Origin: JAWKIW01 sp046331175
GTDB taxonomy: Bacteria; Actinomycetota; Acidimicrobiia; Acidimicrobiales; Acidimicrobilacustridaceae
Length of the DNA stretch: 64,000 nucleotides
Assembly: GCA_046331175.1 (NCBI GenBank)
Contig: JAXLRI010000007.1
Coordinates: 128,305 to 192,304, forward strand
Direction of reading: 5' to 3'
This document shows positions 1 through 7,283 of this stretch, one piece after another. Position 1 is the first letter of the stretch. Each line of letters begins with the position of its first letter. A program made the position numbers and the translations under genes. The notes under the pieces were generated by a model. It saw nothing but the letters and a program-made list of their open reading frames with translations. It searched no databases and was not told where the DNA came from.

Positions 1-688
1 CGAGGTGCTCGCGCACCGGGAGCAGCAGCCGCAGGTCGCCCCGCTTCACCCCGGGCAGGCAGAAGTAGGGGTGCCAGCCGAACGACACCGGCACCTTGCG
101 GCGGCCGGTGGGCCGCACGGTCGTGGCGACGATGAGGCGGGCGGGCGCACCCCGCCGCACCGGACGGGCGGCTCCGGCCAGCGGGGGCCGGCTGGGCCCC
201 GACGGCGCCGGGCCGGCGGGCACGACCCGGGCCTCGATCTCGAGCTCGTGGGGGAACGGGAAGGCGGTCAGCAGGTCGTCCCCCTCAAACGCGAACAGCG
301 CCACCAGCACCGCGGCCCGCTCGTCGGCGATGAGGCGGGCCACCTTCCACGGGCGGGCGGCCATGGTGCCGTGGATGGGCAGGCCGTTGCCGTCGAGGTG
401 CAGCCCCGAGGCCTTCTTGTCGACATCCACCGAGACGCCGGCCGCCTTGTACGCCAGCCCGGACAGCCGGTTGGCCCACGGCGCCAGCAGCGGCAGGCCG
501 GTGGTGTGGCCCTCGCGGTAGGCGTCGAGGCCACCGTGGAGGCTGAGGTGCTCCTCGCCGGCGAAGCGCAGGGACGCGCCGAGCATGCCGAGCGACGGGA
601 TGAAGGTGGCCTCGAGCTCGCCGGCCGCCAACGTGACGGCCGGCTCGCCCTGGAAGACCCCGAGGTGGACGGACGGCTCCCCGCTCAT
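1..688 (-). CDS. Aldose 1-epimerase family protein (partial, 3' end outside window)
   Basis: The reading frame starts at ATG 688 and runs off the left edge, giving about 229 residues. The translation has the galactose-mutarotase fold hallmarks: an early PSLGMLGASLRF strand region, LPLLAPWANRLSG, a LPIHGTMAARPW segment with the expected His, and FGWHPYFCLPG near the end, which in this family carries the other active-site His. Such enzymes interconvert alpha and beta anomers of aldoses or sugar phosphates. It lies 13 bp downstream of gnd on the same strand, so co-transcription and a role in hexose-phosphate metabolism are likely. Substrate cannot be told from the sequence. The catalytic Glu expected near the C-terminus lies outside the window. 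Confidence 0.8.
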   Translation of the reverse strand, partial: MSGEPSVHLGVFQGEPAVTLAAGELEATFIPSLGMLGASLRFAGEEHLSLHGGLDAYREGHTTGLPLLAPWANRLSGLAYKAAGVSVDVDKKASGLHLDGNGLPIHGTMAARPWKVARLIADERAAVLVALFAFEGDDLLTAFPFPHELEIEARVVPAGPAPSGPSRPPLAGAARPVRRGAPARLIVATTVRPTGRRKVPVSFGWHPYFCLPGVKRGDLRLLLPVREHL

Positions 689-701
689 CGGGAGGGGGAC
701 G

Positions 702-1718
<1,017 letters not shown>

Positions 1719-1852
1719 CGCGCGCCTCCTGCGTCGTGTCCGCCCGCATGATGGCCGAATCCGGCGGACCGTGCTGGCATGGGCCGGACGATCCGGTGGG
1801 ACCGACGCTCCCGCCAGTCCGCGGGCGGTCGGCCGGGCTCGGTCGCGGCGGG

Positions 1853-2470
1853 TCAGCCGGCGAAGGACGCCGTGCCGGAGAACATGTGCGAGGCCACCTT
1901 GGGCCCGGCGATGTCGAACTCGGCGAGGCGGTCGGTCACGAACCCGGCGTCGCGGACCAGGGCCGGGATGTCGCGGTCGAGGTGGCACCCACCGGCGACC
2001 TTGCGCTGCAGCGGCGTGAACCGGTGCTGGCGGGCCGCCACCTTCGGGTCGGGGGACAGCCCGTGCTCGAGGAAGAAGAGGCGGCCGCCCGGCCGCAGCA
2101 CGCGGGCCGCCTCGGCCAGGGCGGCGCCGACGTCGGGGATCGTGCACAGCGTCCACGTCGACAGCACGCAGTCGACGCTGGCGTCGTCGACCGGCAGCGA
2201 CTGGCCGTCGAGGCCCACGAACTCGACGGGGACGGGCGAGGCCGCCAGCCGGCGGGCGGCCAGGCGCCGACCCACCGCCGAGGGGTCGACGGCGAGCACC
2301 ACGTCGACCTCGGGCGGGTAGAGCCCCACGTTCGGCCCCGATCCGAAGCCGATCTCGAGGACGCGGCCGTGCAGCCCGGCGAGGGCAGGCCGACGCACCT
2401 GCTGCACCTGGCGGTTGCCGAGCAGCACGTCGATGGCTCGCGGCAGCACCTGGTCCTCGTAGAAGCCCAC
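1853..2470 (-). CDS. Class I SAM-dependent methyltransferase
   Basis: 205 residues from GTG 2470, which gives the family-typical N-terminus MGFYEDQVLPRAIDVLLG. Motif I is VLEIGFGSGPN, followed by an acidic residue after the second strand (VLAVDPS), then SVDCVLSTWTLCTIPD and the RVLRPGGRLFFLEHG post-motif, all typical of Methyltransf_11 proteins. The acceptor cannot be identified; relatives are often annotated as ubiquinone/menaquinone-type or phospholipid methyltransferases. It is divergent from the J-domain gene and lies upstream of gnd with a gap of about 130 bp, so operon membership with gnd is uncertain. Confidence 0.85.
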   Translation of the reverse strand: MGFYEDQVLPRAIDVLLGNRQVQQVRRPALAGLHGRVLEIGFGSGPNVGLYPPEVDVVLAVDPSAVGRRLAARRLAASPVPVEFVGLDGQSLPVDDASVDCVLSTWTLCTIPDVGAALAEAARVLRPGGRLFFLEHGLSPDPKVAARQHRFTPLQRKVAGGCHLDRDIPALVRDAGFVTDRLAEFDIAGPKVASHMFSGTASFAG

Positions 2471-2537
2471 GTCGCATGCTCCCACACCGCGCCCGGCCCC
2501 GAGCCCGCCGACCAGCCCGTTCGACGGGCCTTCGACG

Positions 2538-2566
2538 TTGCTCGGCGGCCCTCGGGCCCGTACCGT
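2538..2566 (+). promoter_or_regulatory. Candidate promoter of the J-domain gene
   Basis: TTGCTC at 2538-2543 and TACCGT at 2561-2566 are separated by exactly 17 bp, a sigma70-like arrangement, about 70 bp before the J-domain start. A 10-bp palindrome CGAACGTTCG at 2609-2618 lies in the leader. Seen directly; activity is inferred. Confidence 0.35.
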
Positions 2567-2634
2567 TGCGCCGACGAGGACCACGCCCGCCGCCCCGTCC
2601 GGGGCGGCCGAACGTTCGGGGAGCCGTTCGGCGG

Positions 2635-3384
2635 ATGAACCCCTACGAGGTGCTCGGTGTCGGGCCGGCGACGCCGATCGAGGAGATCGAGGCGGCCTAC
2701 CGCCTGCGCCTGCGCGAGTGGCACCCCGACCTGCACCAGTCCGAGGGGCCCGAGGCCGTGGCGCGAGCCGAGGACCAGACCCGCCAGCTCAACGCGGCGA
2801 TGGCCCGCATCCGCCACGACGTCAAGGAGGGCGGCCCGGGTGCGTGGCGTGCCTACGACACGCCGCGCCCGCCCGGCGGTGACCGGACGGGCCCCGACGG
2901 ACGAGACCACGCCGACGAGCGCGGCTGGTGGGAGACCGACTACCAGCGCTGGTACGGCTACGACCGCCAGTCGCCGTTCAGCGGCGCGGGGCCGGCCGCC
3001 GGCGGCCGAGGTCGCGACCGCGACGCGTGGACCCCACCCCGACCCAACGAGGACTGGTTCGGCACCGTCCACCCCGACGACATCGTCCCGTGCCCGTACT
3101 GCGGTGCCACCTTCGACATGCTCGAGTCGTTCCAGCTGCACCTGGCCACCGACCACCAGTTCCGCCAGACCGTCTACCGGGCGCCGCGGGACTGGAGCTT
3201 CGGCGTCCTCGACGTGCTGGGCAAGCTCCGCTACCTGCCGCTGTGGATCGTCGTGCCCATCGCCGTGCTGCTGATGTGGGTGATCCCGTTCTGGGCCTGG
3301 ACGATCTCGTGGGGCTTCGTCGCCCTCGTGCTGTGGGCGCAGACGTCGTCGCGCTTCCGGCGCGACCCCTACCACCACCGCTAG
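2635..3384 (+). CDS. J-domain protein with C2H2-like zinc motif and two membrane segments
   Basis: 249 residues. Residues 1-65 form a J-domain (MNPYEVLGVGPATPIEEIEAAYRLRLREWHPDLHQ) with the HPD tripeptide needed to stimulate Hsp70. A charged, Gly-rich linker follows, then CPYCGATFDMLESFQLHLATDH, a classical C2H2 zinc-finger spacing. Two hydrophobic helices near the end (LPLWIVVPIAVLLMWVIPFWAW and the next segment) make it a likely membrane-anchored co-chaperone. It lacks the DnaJ cysteine-rich and C-terminal peptide-binding domains. The combination of J-domain, single zinc finger and tail anchor is uncommon, and its client is unknown. Confidence 0.82.
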   Translation: MNPYEVLGVGPATPIEEIEAAYRLRLREWHPDLHQSEGPEAVARAEDQTRQLNAAMARIRHDVKEGGPGAWRAYDTPRPPGGDRTGPDGRDHADERGWWETDYQRWYGYDRQSPFSGAGPAAGGRGRDRDAWTPPRPNEDWFGTVHPDDIVPCPYCGATFDMLESFQLHLATDHQFRQTVYRAPRDWSFGVLDVLGKLRYLPLWIVVPIAVLLMWVIPFWAWTISWGFVALVLWAQTSSRFRRDPYHHR

Positions 3385-3435
3385 CGCGGGGCGCCGCCGC
3401 GGCGCCGAACCCGCCGGACGCCGCCGAACGCGGGG

Positions 3436-4650
3436 TCAGCCGGTGGTCAGGAGCATGCAGCCGCCGAGGGGGCCGCCGCCGGCGCCGACCACGGCCACCT
3501 CGGGGGCCCGGCCCCCGGGACGGGTCACCTGCCGCTCGTCGCCGCGGCCCCACAGCTGCGTGCAGGCCTCGTGGAGGAAGCCGTAGCCGTGCAGGCGGCC
3601 ACCGGAGAGCTGGCCGCCGTGGGTGTTCACCGGGATGGTGCCGTCGAGGGCGATGGCCGCACCGCCGTCGATGAACGGACCGCCCTCGCCCTTGCCGCAG
3701 AAGCCGAGCGCCTCCAGCCAGCAGAGGGTGATGAAGCTGAACCCGTCGTAGAGCTCGGCCACGTCGACGTCGGCGGGCGTCAGGTCGGTGCGCTCCCAGA
3801 GCATGGCGGCCGCGTCGCGCAGGGCCATGGTGGTGAGGTCGTCGAACTGGTCCCACGACGGACGCCCGCGCAACGCCGAGCCGACCGCCTCGAACCGCGC
3901 CGCGGGGTGGTCGAGGCCGGCGGCGTGCTCGGCGCGGGAGACGATCACGGCCGTCGAGCCGTCGGCGGGCACGTCGCAGTCGTACAGGCACAGCGGCGAC
4001 GAGATCATGCGGATGCCGAGGTAGTCCTCGAGCGTCATCGGGTCGCGGTAGATCGCCTTGGGGTTGCGGCCAGCGTTGGCCCGGGCGTTGAGCGCGATCC
4101 ACGCCAGCTGCTCACGGGTGGTGCCGAACTCGTGGAAGTGGCGCTGGGCCATCATCCCGATCCAGTTGGCCGCCGACGGCGCCCCGAACGGCAGCGTCCA
4201 CTGCATGAAGCTGTTCGCCCGGTACGGCCCCGCGCCGGCGCCCATGGTCACCGACGCCCGGCCCTGGTCGCCCTGGGCGCTCGCCTCCCAGACGGTGCGG
4301 AAGCACAGCACGTGGTCGCAGAGGCCGGTGGCGACCGCGCAGACGGCGTTGATGACCGAGCCCAGCTGGCCGGGCGACTCGAGGCCGCCGGCGAACCAGC
4401 TCAGCTCGAGGCGCAGGGCGTCCTGGATCTCGGTGACGCCCACGCCGCTGAAGCCCGGCGGCACGTCCTGGTTGCCCGGGTACGTGGCGACGCCGTCGAT
4501 GTCGGAGGGCGTGAGGCCGGCGTCGGCGATGGCGGCCAGCGCCGCCTCGACGGTGAGGTCGAGCGGGTCGCGGTAGATGCGGCGTCCGACCTGGGACTGA
4601 CCGATGCCCGAGACGATGGCCCGGTCCTCGAGGCGGGTCGTGGCCTTCAT
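3436..4650 (-). CDS. Thiolase-superfamily lipid-transfer protein (Ltp2/SCPx-like), probable retro-aldolase subunit
   Basis: 404 residues, ATG 4650 overlapping the stop of the DUF35 gene by ATGA. The fold is thiolase-like (SGIGQSQVGRRIYRDPLDLTVEAALAAIADAGL at the start, GGQLSGGRLHGYG at the end), but the classical nucleophile Cys motif is not present. Conserved AELYDGFSF and FCGKGEGG resemble Ltp2, which cleaves 17-hydroxy-3-oxo-pregnenoyl-type CoA thioesters in sterol side-chain degradation together with a DUF35 partner; a Tyr acts in catalysis there. The adjacent, translationally coupled DUF35 gene supports the same two-subunit arrangement. The actual acyl substrate is inference. Confidence 0.85.
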   Translation of the reverse strand: MKATTRLEDRAIVSGIGQSQVGRRIYRDPLDLTVEAALAAIADAGLTPSDIDGVATYPGNQDVPPGFSGVGVTEIQDALRLELSWFAGGLESPGQLGSVINAVCAVATGLCDHVLCFRTVWEASAQGDQGRASVTMGAGAGPYRANSFMQWTLPFGAPSAANWIGMMAQRHFHEFGTTREQLAWIALNARANAGRNPKAIYRDPMTLEDYLGIRMISSPLCLYDCDVPADGSTAVIVSRAEHAAGLDHPAARFEAVGSALRGRPSWDQFDDLTTMALRDAAAMLWERTDLTPADVDVAELYDGFSFITLCWLEALGFCGKGEGGPFIDGGAAIALDGTIPVNTHGGQLSGGRLHGYGFLHEACTQLWGRGDERQVTRPGGRAPEVAVVGAGGGPLGGCMLLTTG

Positions 4651-5105
4651 CGCTCGCCCCCCTCGCCGCCGGCGTCCGGGTCCGGTTCGAACATGGGCAG
4701 CCAGACCTCGTAGCCGTCGTCGTCGTAGTGGTCGAAGGTCACCCGCACCGGCATGCCGATGGCGACCTCGTACGGGTCGCAGCCCACGATGTTGGTGGTC
4801 AGGCGCAGGCCCTCCTGCTCGGGGAGCTCGACGATGGCGATCACGTACGGCGGATCCATGGTCGGGATCCACGGCTGCTCGTTCACCGTGAAGGTGTGCA
4901 CCGCGGCCTTGCCGCTGGCCGCCGCCGGGGCGACGTCGGTCGATCGGCACGTCGGGCACACCGGCGACGGCGGGTGGATCCACGTGCCGCACCCACCACA
5001 CCGCAGGAACCGCAGCTCGCCCTCGGCGCCGCCCCGCCAGAAGTGCTCGTTCTCGGGCGTCACGCGCGGGAGCACGCGGAACGGCTTGGTGGACTGGTCG
5101 CTCAC
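4647..5105 (-). CDS. DUF35/OB-fold zinc-ribbon acyl-CoA-binding partner protein
   Basis: 152 residues. A four-Cys rubredoxin-like zinc ribbon (RCGGCGTWIHPPSPVCPTC) is followed by an OB-fold (HTFTVNEQPWIPTMDPPYVIAIVELPEQEGLRLTTNI). This is the layout of the DUF35 module of ChsH2 and of stand-alone partners of Ltp2-type thiolases. GTG 5105 is chosen because GGGGAGGCCCGC precedes it as a ribosome site and because residues upstream are not conserved-looking. It is the first gene of a two-gene operon whose leader contains the TGAC-N6-GTCA operator 17 bp before the start, so repression by blocking early transcription is likely. Confidence 0.88.
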   Translation of the reverse strand: MSDQSTKPFRVLPRVTPENEHFWRGGAEGELRFLRCGGCGTWIHPPSPVCPTCRSTDVAPAAASGKAAVHTFTVNEQPWIPTMDPPYVIAIVELPEQEGLRLTTNIVGCDPYEVAIGMPVRVTFDHYDDDGYEVWLPMFEPDPDAGGEGGER

Positions 5106-5122
5106 GCGGGCCTCCCCATGGC

Positions 5123-5136
5123 TGACGCTCGTGTCA
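5123..5136. promoter_or_regulatory. TGAC-N6-GTCA operator, site 1
   Basis: TGACGCTCGTGTCA, flanked to give the 16-bp CTGACGCTCGTGTCAG, identical to site 4 and to the reverse complement of site 5. It lies between the divergent DUF35/thiolase operon (17 bp from its GTG) and the phosphoesterase gene (40 bp from its GTG). Confidence 0.75.
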
Positions 5137-5176
5137 GGTTCCTTCCTACCACCCGGGGTGCGGGCAGACTGGCGTC

Positions 5177-5749
5177 GTGGCGCCCGACGACGACCTGTGT
5201 CCCCCGCCGGTCGCCGGCGCCTGGCGCTCGGCCACCGCGGCGTCGCGGGCCCGACGCGGGCCGGTGCGGGTGGCCGTGCTGGCCGACACCCACCTCCGGG
5301 CCGGTGGGCGGGCGCTCCCCGACGCCGCGTGGGAGGTCGTCCGCACCGCCGACGTGGTGCTGCACGCCGGCGACGTGGTCGAGGCGCACCTGCTCGACGA
5401 GCTGGGATCGGTGGCACCGGTGCACGCCGTGCTCGGCAACAACGACCACGGCCTCGAGCGCCTGCTGCCCGAGCGCCTCGAGCTCGCCCTGGGCGGCGTG
5501 CGGATCGCGATGGTGCACGACTCGGGGGCGCGCGCCGGTCGCCCCGCCCGCCTCCGCCGCTGGTTCCCCGAGGCCGACGTCGTCGTGTTCGGCCACAGCC
5601 ACGACCCGGTCGACGAGGCCGGCATCGACGGCCAGCGCCTCTTCAACCCCGGCTCGCCCACCCAGCGCCGCCGCCAGCCGCGCTGCTCGATGGGCGTGCT
5701 CGACCTGGACGGTGGCGCCGTGGTCGGGCACCGCATCGTCGCGATCTGA
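5177..5749 (+). CDS. YfcE/MJ0936-type metallophosphoesterase
   Basis: 190 residues from GTG 5177. The calcineurin-like metal ligands are visible in order: VLADTHLR (DxH), HAGDVVE (GD), LGNNDHG (GNxD), MVHDSG, VFGHSHDP (GHSH) and NPGSPTQRR. Members hydrolyse phosphodiesters or phosphomonoesters with two metal ions; the cellular substrate is unknown. A CAGACT -10-like box ends 6 bp before the GTG, so the message is probably leaderless. The gene shares its intergenic region, and therefore operator site 1, with the divergent DUF35 gene, although a catabolic role is not evident. Confidence 0.88.
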   Translation: MAPDDDLCPPPVAGAWRSATAASRARRGPVRVAVLADTHLRAGGRALPDAAWEVVRTADVVLHAGDVVEAHLLDELGSVAPVHAVLGNNDHGLERLLPERLELALGGVRIAMVHDSGARAGRPARLRRWFPEADVVVFGHSHDPVDEAGIDGQRLFNPGSPTQRRRQPRCSMGVLDLDGGAVVGHRIVAI

Positions 5750-5782
5750 CCGACGATCGTCGGCCCGGTCGCGCGTCGGGCC
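5750..5782. terminator. Palindrome and hairpin between convergent genes
   Basis: A perfect 14-bp palindrome CCGACGATCGTCGG (5750-5763) overlaps the 5' arm of a second hairpin, GGCCCG/CGGGCC with a 9-nt loop (5762-5782). It sits between the convergent phosphoesterase and carboxymuconolactone-decarboxylase-like genes. No U-tract is present, so terminator function is inferred from position. Confidence 0.35.
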
Positions 5783-5794
5783 TCGGCGACGCCC

Positions 5795-6160
5795 TCAGTC
5801 GTCGTCGTCCTCGACGGCCTCGCCGTCGAGGACGCGGCCGCCTCGCTCGAAGCCCTCACGGGCGTGGGGGATCGCCTCGGCGGCGGGCAGCACCCCGAAG
5901 CCCGGCTCGGTGAGCACCACGGCGGCGGCGATCTCCTCCCACGACGCGCCGACCTCGGTGGCCAGCTGGGCGTGGCGACGCACCCCGCCGCCGTTGCGGG
6001 CCAGCACCATGACCACCATGCGGATGAGCTCGTGGGTCTTGCGATCGAGGGCCTGCAGCGACTCGATCTGGGCCAGCCAGGCGCGCTGGGCGTCGAGGAG
6101 CGAGGGGAAGACCTCGTGCATCGGCTCCTCGTACGAGAAGCTCCACTCCGACTGGCTCAC
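5795..6160 (-). CDS. Carboxymuconolactone decarboxylase (AhpD-like) family protein
   Basis: 121 residues from GTG 6160, preceded by GAGGAG at good spacing. The segment DRKTHELIRMVVMVLARNGGGVRRHAQLATEVGASWEEIAAAVVLTEPGFGV matches the CMD fold. The CxxC pair of true AhpD peroxidase partners is absent: the position reads GGGVRRH. It is therefore a redox-inactive or decarboxylase/lactonase-type member; reaction unknown. The C-terminus ends in an acidic run (EAVEDDDD). Confidence 0.8.
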   Translation of the reverse strand: MSQSEWSFSYEEPMHEVFPSLLDAQRAWLAQIESLQALDRKTHELIRMVVMVLARNGGGVRRHAQLATEVGASWEEIAAAVVLTEPGFGVLPAAEAIPHAREGFERGGRVLDGEAVEDDDD

Positions 6161-6261
6161 GTCGCTCTCCTCGGGGCTGGTCGCGGCTCGGGCCGACGGC
6201 CCCGCACCCTACCGCCGGGGCGTGCCGTAGGCTTCCGCCCACGCTGCCCGGGGGGTGGGTG

Positions 6262-6795
6262 ATGGAGCTGGTGCCCGAGTCCGAGATCGAGACCGACCTC
6301 GACGTCGAGCCGGTCGTCCGCCGGGGCGCGGCGCCGACCGACGACCACGCTCGGCCGCGGCCGCCCCGACCGGGGGGTGCGCTGCGGTGGGTGGTGGTGC
6401 TGGCCGAGGAGGTGGCGATGGTCCCGTGGACCATCCGCCAGACCCGCCACGCCCTGGTCTCGCTGCCCGACCGCCTCGACCGGCTGACCGACGCGCTCGA
6501 GGAGACGATGGAGAGCCTCAACGACACGCTCCCCCGCCTCAACGGCGTGATGGCCGACGTCACCGACGGCATCGGCAGCGTCGACCGCTCCGTGCACGAC
6601 CTCACCGGCGAGCTGGGCAAGACCGTGTTCGCCCTCGACCGGCTGCTGCCCGAGCTGTCCGGGATGATCAGCGCCATGGACGAGCGCATGTCCCACATGG
6701 ACGACACGGTCTCCGAGCTGGGATCGATGGCCCGCGGCATCCTGGGGTCCATCCCCGGCGTGCGCCGCTCGGTCCGCCGCCCCGCCGCCGGCTGA
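6262..6795 (+). CDS. Hypothetical helical protein
   Basis: 177 residues if ATG 6262 is used; a GTG lies three bases earlier. Not recognised as a named family. After a disordered acidic/Pro-rich N-terminus (about 40 residues) comes a hydrophobic stretch (LRWVVVLAEEVAMVPWTI), then long amphipathic helices with hydrophobic heptads (LPDRLDRLTDALEETMESLNDTLPRLNGVMADVTDGI and LDRLLPELSGMISAMDERMSHMDDTVSELG). The pattern suggests coiled-coil or membrane-peripheral assembly like phasin or tether proteins. A TAGGCT box lies about 25 bp upstream. Confidence 0.6.
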   Translation: MELVPESEIETDLDVEPVVRRGAAPTDDHARPRPPRPGGALRWVVVLAEEVAMVPWTIRQTRHALVSLPDRLDRLTDALEETMESLNDTLPRLNGVMADVTDGIGSVDRSVHDLTGELGKTVFALDRLLPELSGMISAMDERMSHMDDTVSELGSMARGILGSIPGVRRSVRRPAAG

Positions 6796-6827
6796 CATCC
6801 CATCGGCAAGGCGCGGCGGGCGTCGGC

Positions 6828-7259
6828 GTGGAGATCATCTTCGAGCTCCTGTTCCAGCTCGTGTTCGAGGTGATCCTCGAAACCCTCTTCCACCTCGGCT
6901 GGGAGGCCACCAGCACCACCATGCGCAACCCGGTCGGCCGCATCACGGCCGGCGCGGTCGTCGGCCTCGGGCTGGGCGTCGCGTGGGGCGTCCATGTGGC
7001 GGGCACGGGGCGCACCGCCACTCCGACGAGCCTCTACGTCTGCGTGGTGCTGGCCGTCGGCTCGGCCGTGGTGGCCGTCGTTCGCCAGCTCCAGGAACCA
7101 GCACCCGGCGACGAGGCCTCCAGCACGCCCGCCTCCCCGCGGGACGACCGCATCTGGCAGTGGCCGTGGCACTGGCCATCGGACCGCTTCGTGGGCTTCG
7201 CGCTCCTCAACATGGCGCTGGCACTCGGGATCGCCATCGGCTTCCGGCCGCCGACCTGA
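6828..7259 (+). CDS. Small multi-pass membrane protein
   Basis: 143 residues from GTG 6828. Three hydrophobic segments are visible: EIIFELLFQLVFEVILETLFHLGW at the N-terminus, ITAGAVVGLGLGVAWGVHV with the adjacent YVCVVLAVGSAVVAVV, and FVGFALLNMALALGIAIGF at the C-terminus. No known domain recognised. It follows the helical hypothetical gene by 32 bp on the same strand and is probably co-transcribed. The start is uncertain because no good ribosome site precedes it. Confidence 0.55.
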   Translation: MEIIFELLFQLVFEVILETLFHLGWEATSTTMRNPVGRITAGAVVGLGLGVAWGVHVAGTGRTATPTSLYVCVVLAVGSAVVAVVRQLQEPAPGDEASSTPASPRDDRIWQWPWHWPSDRFVGFALLNMALALGIAIGFRPPT

Positions 7260-7283
7260 CCCCCGCTCGCCGCCGACCCTCGC

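Noticed and set aside
2609..2618. CGAACGTTCG palindrome as LexA box
   Set aside because: Spacing is wrong: the actinobacterial box has four bases between CGAAC and GTTCG, and here there are none.
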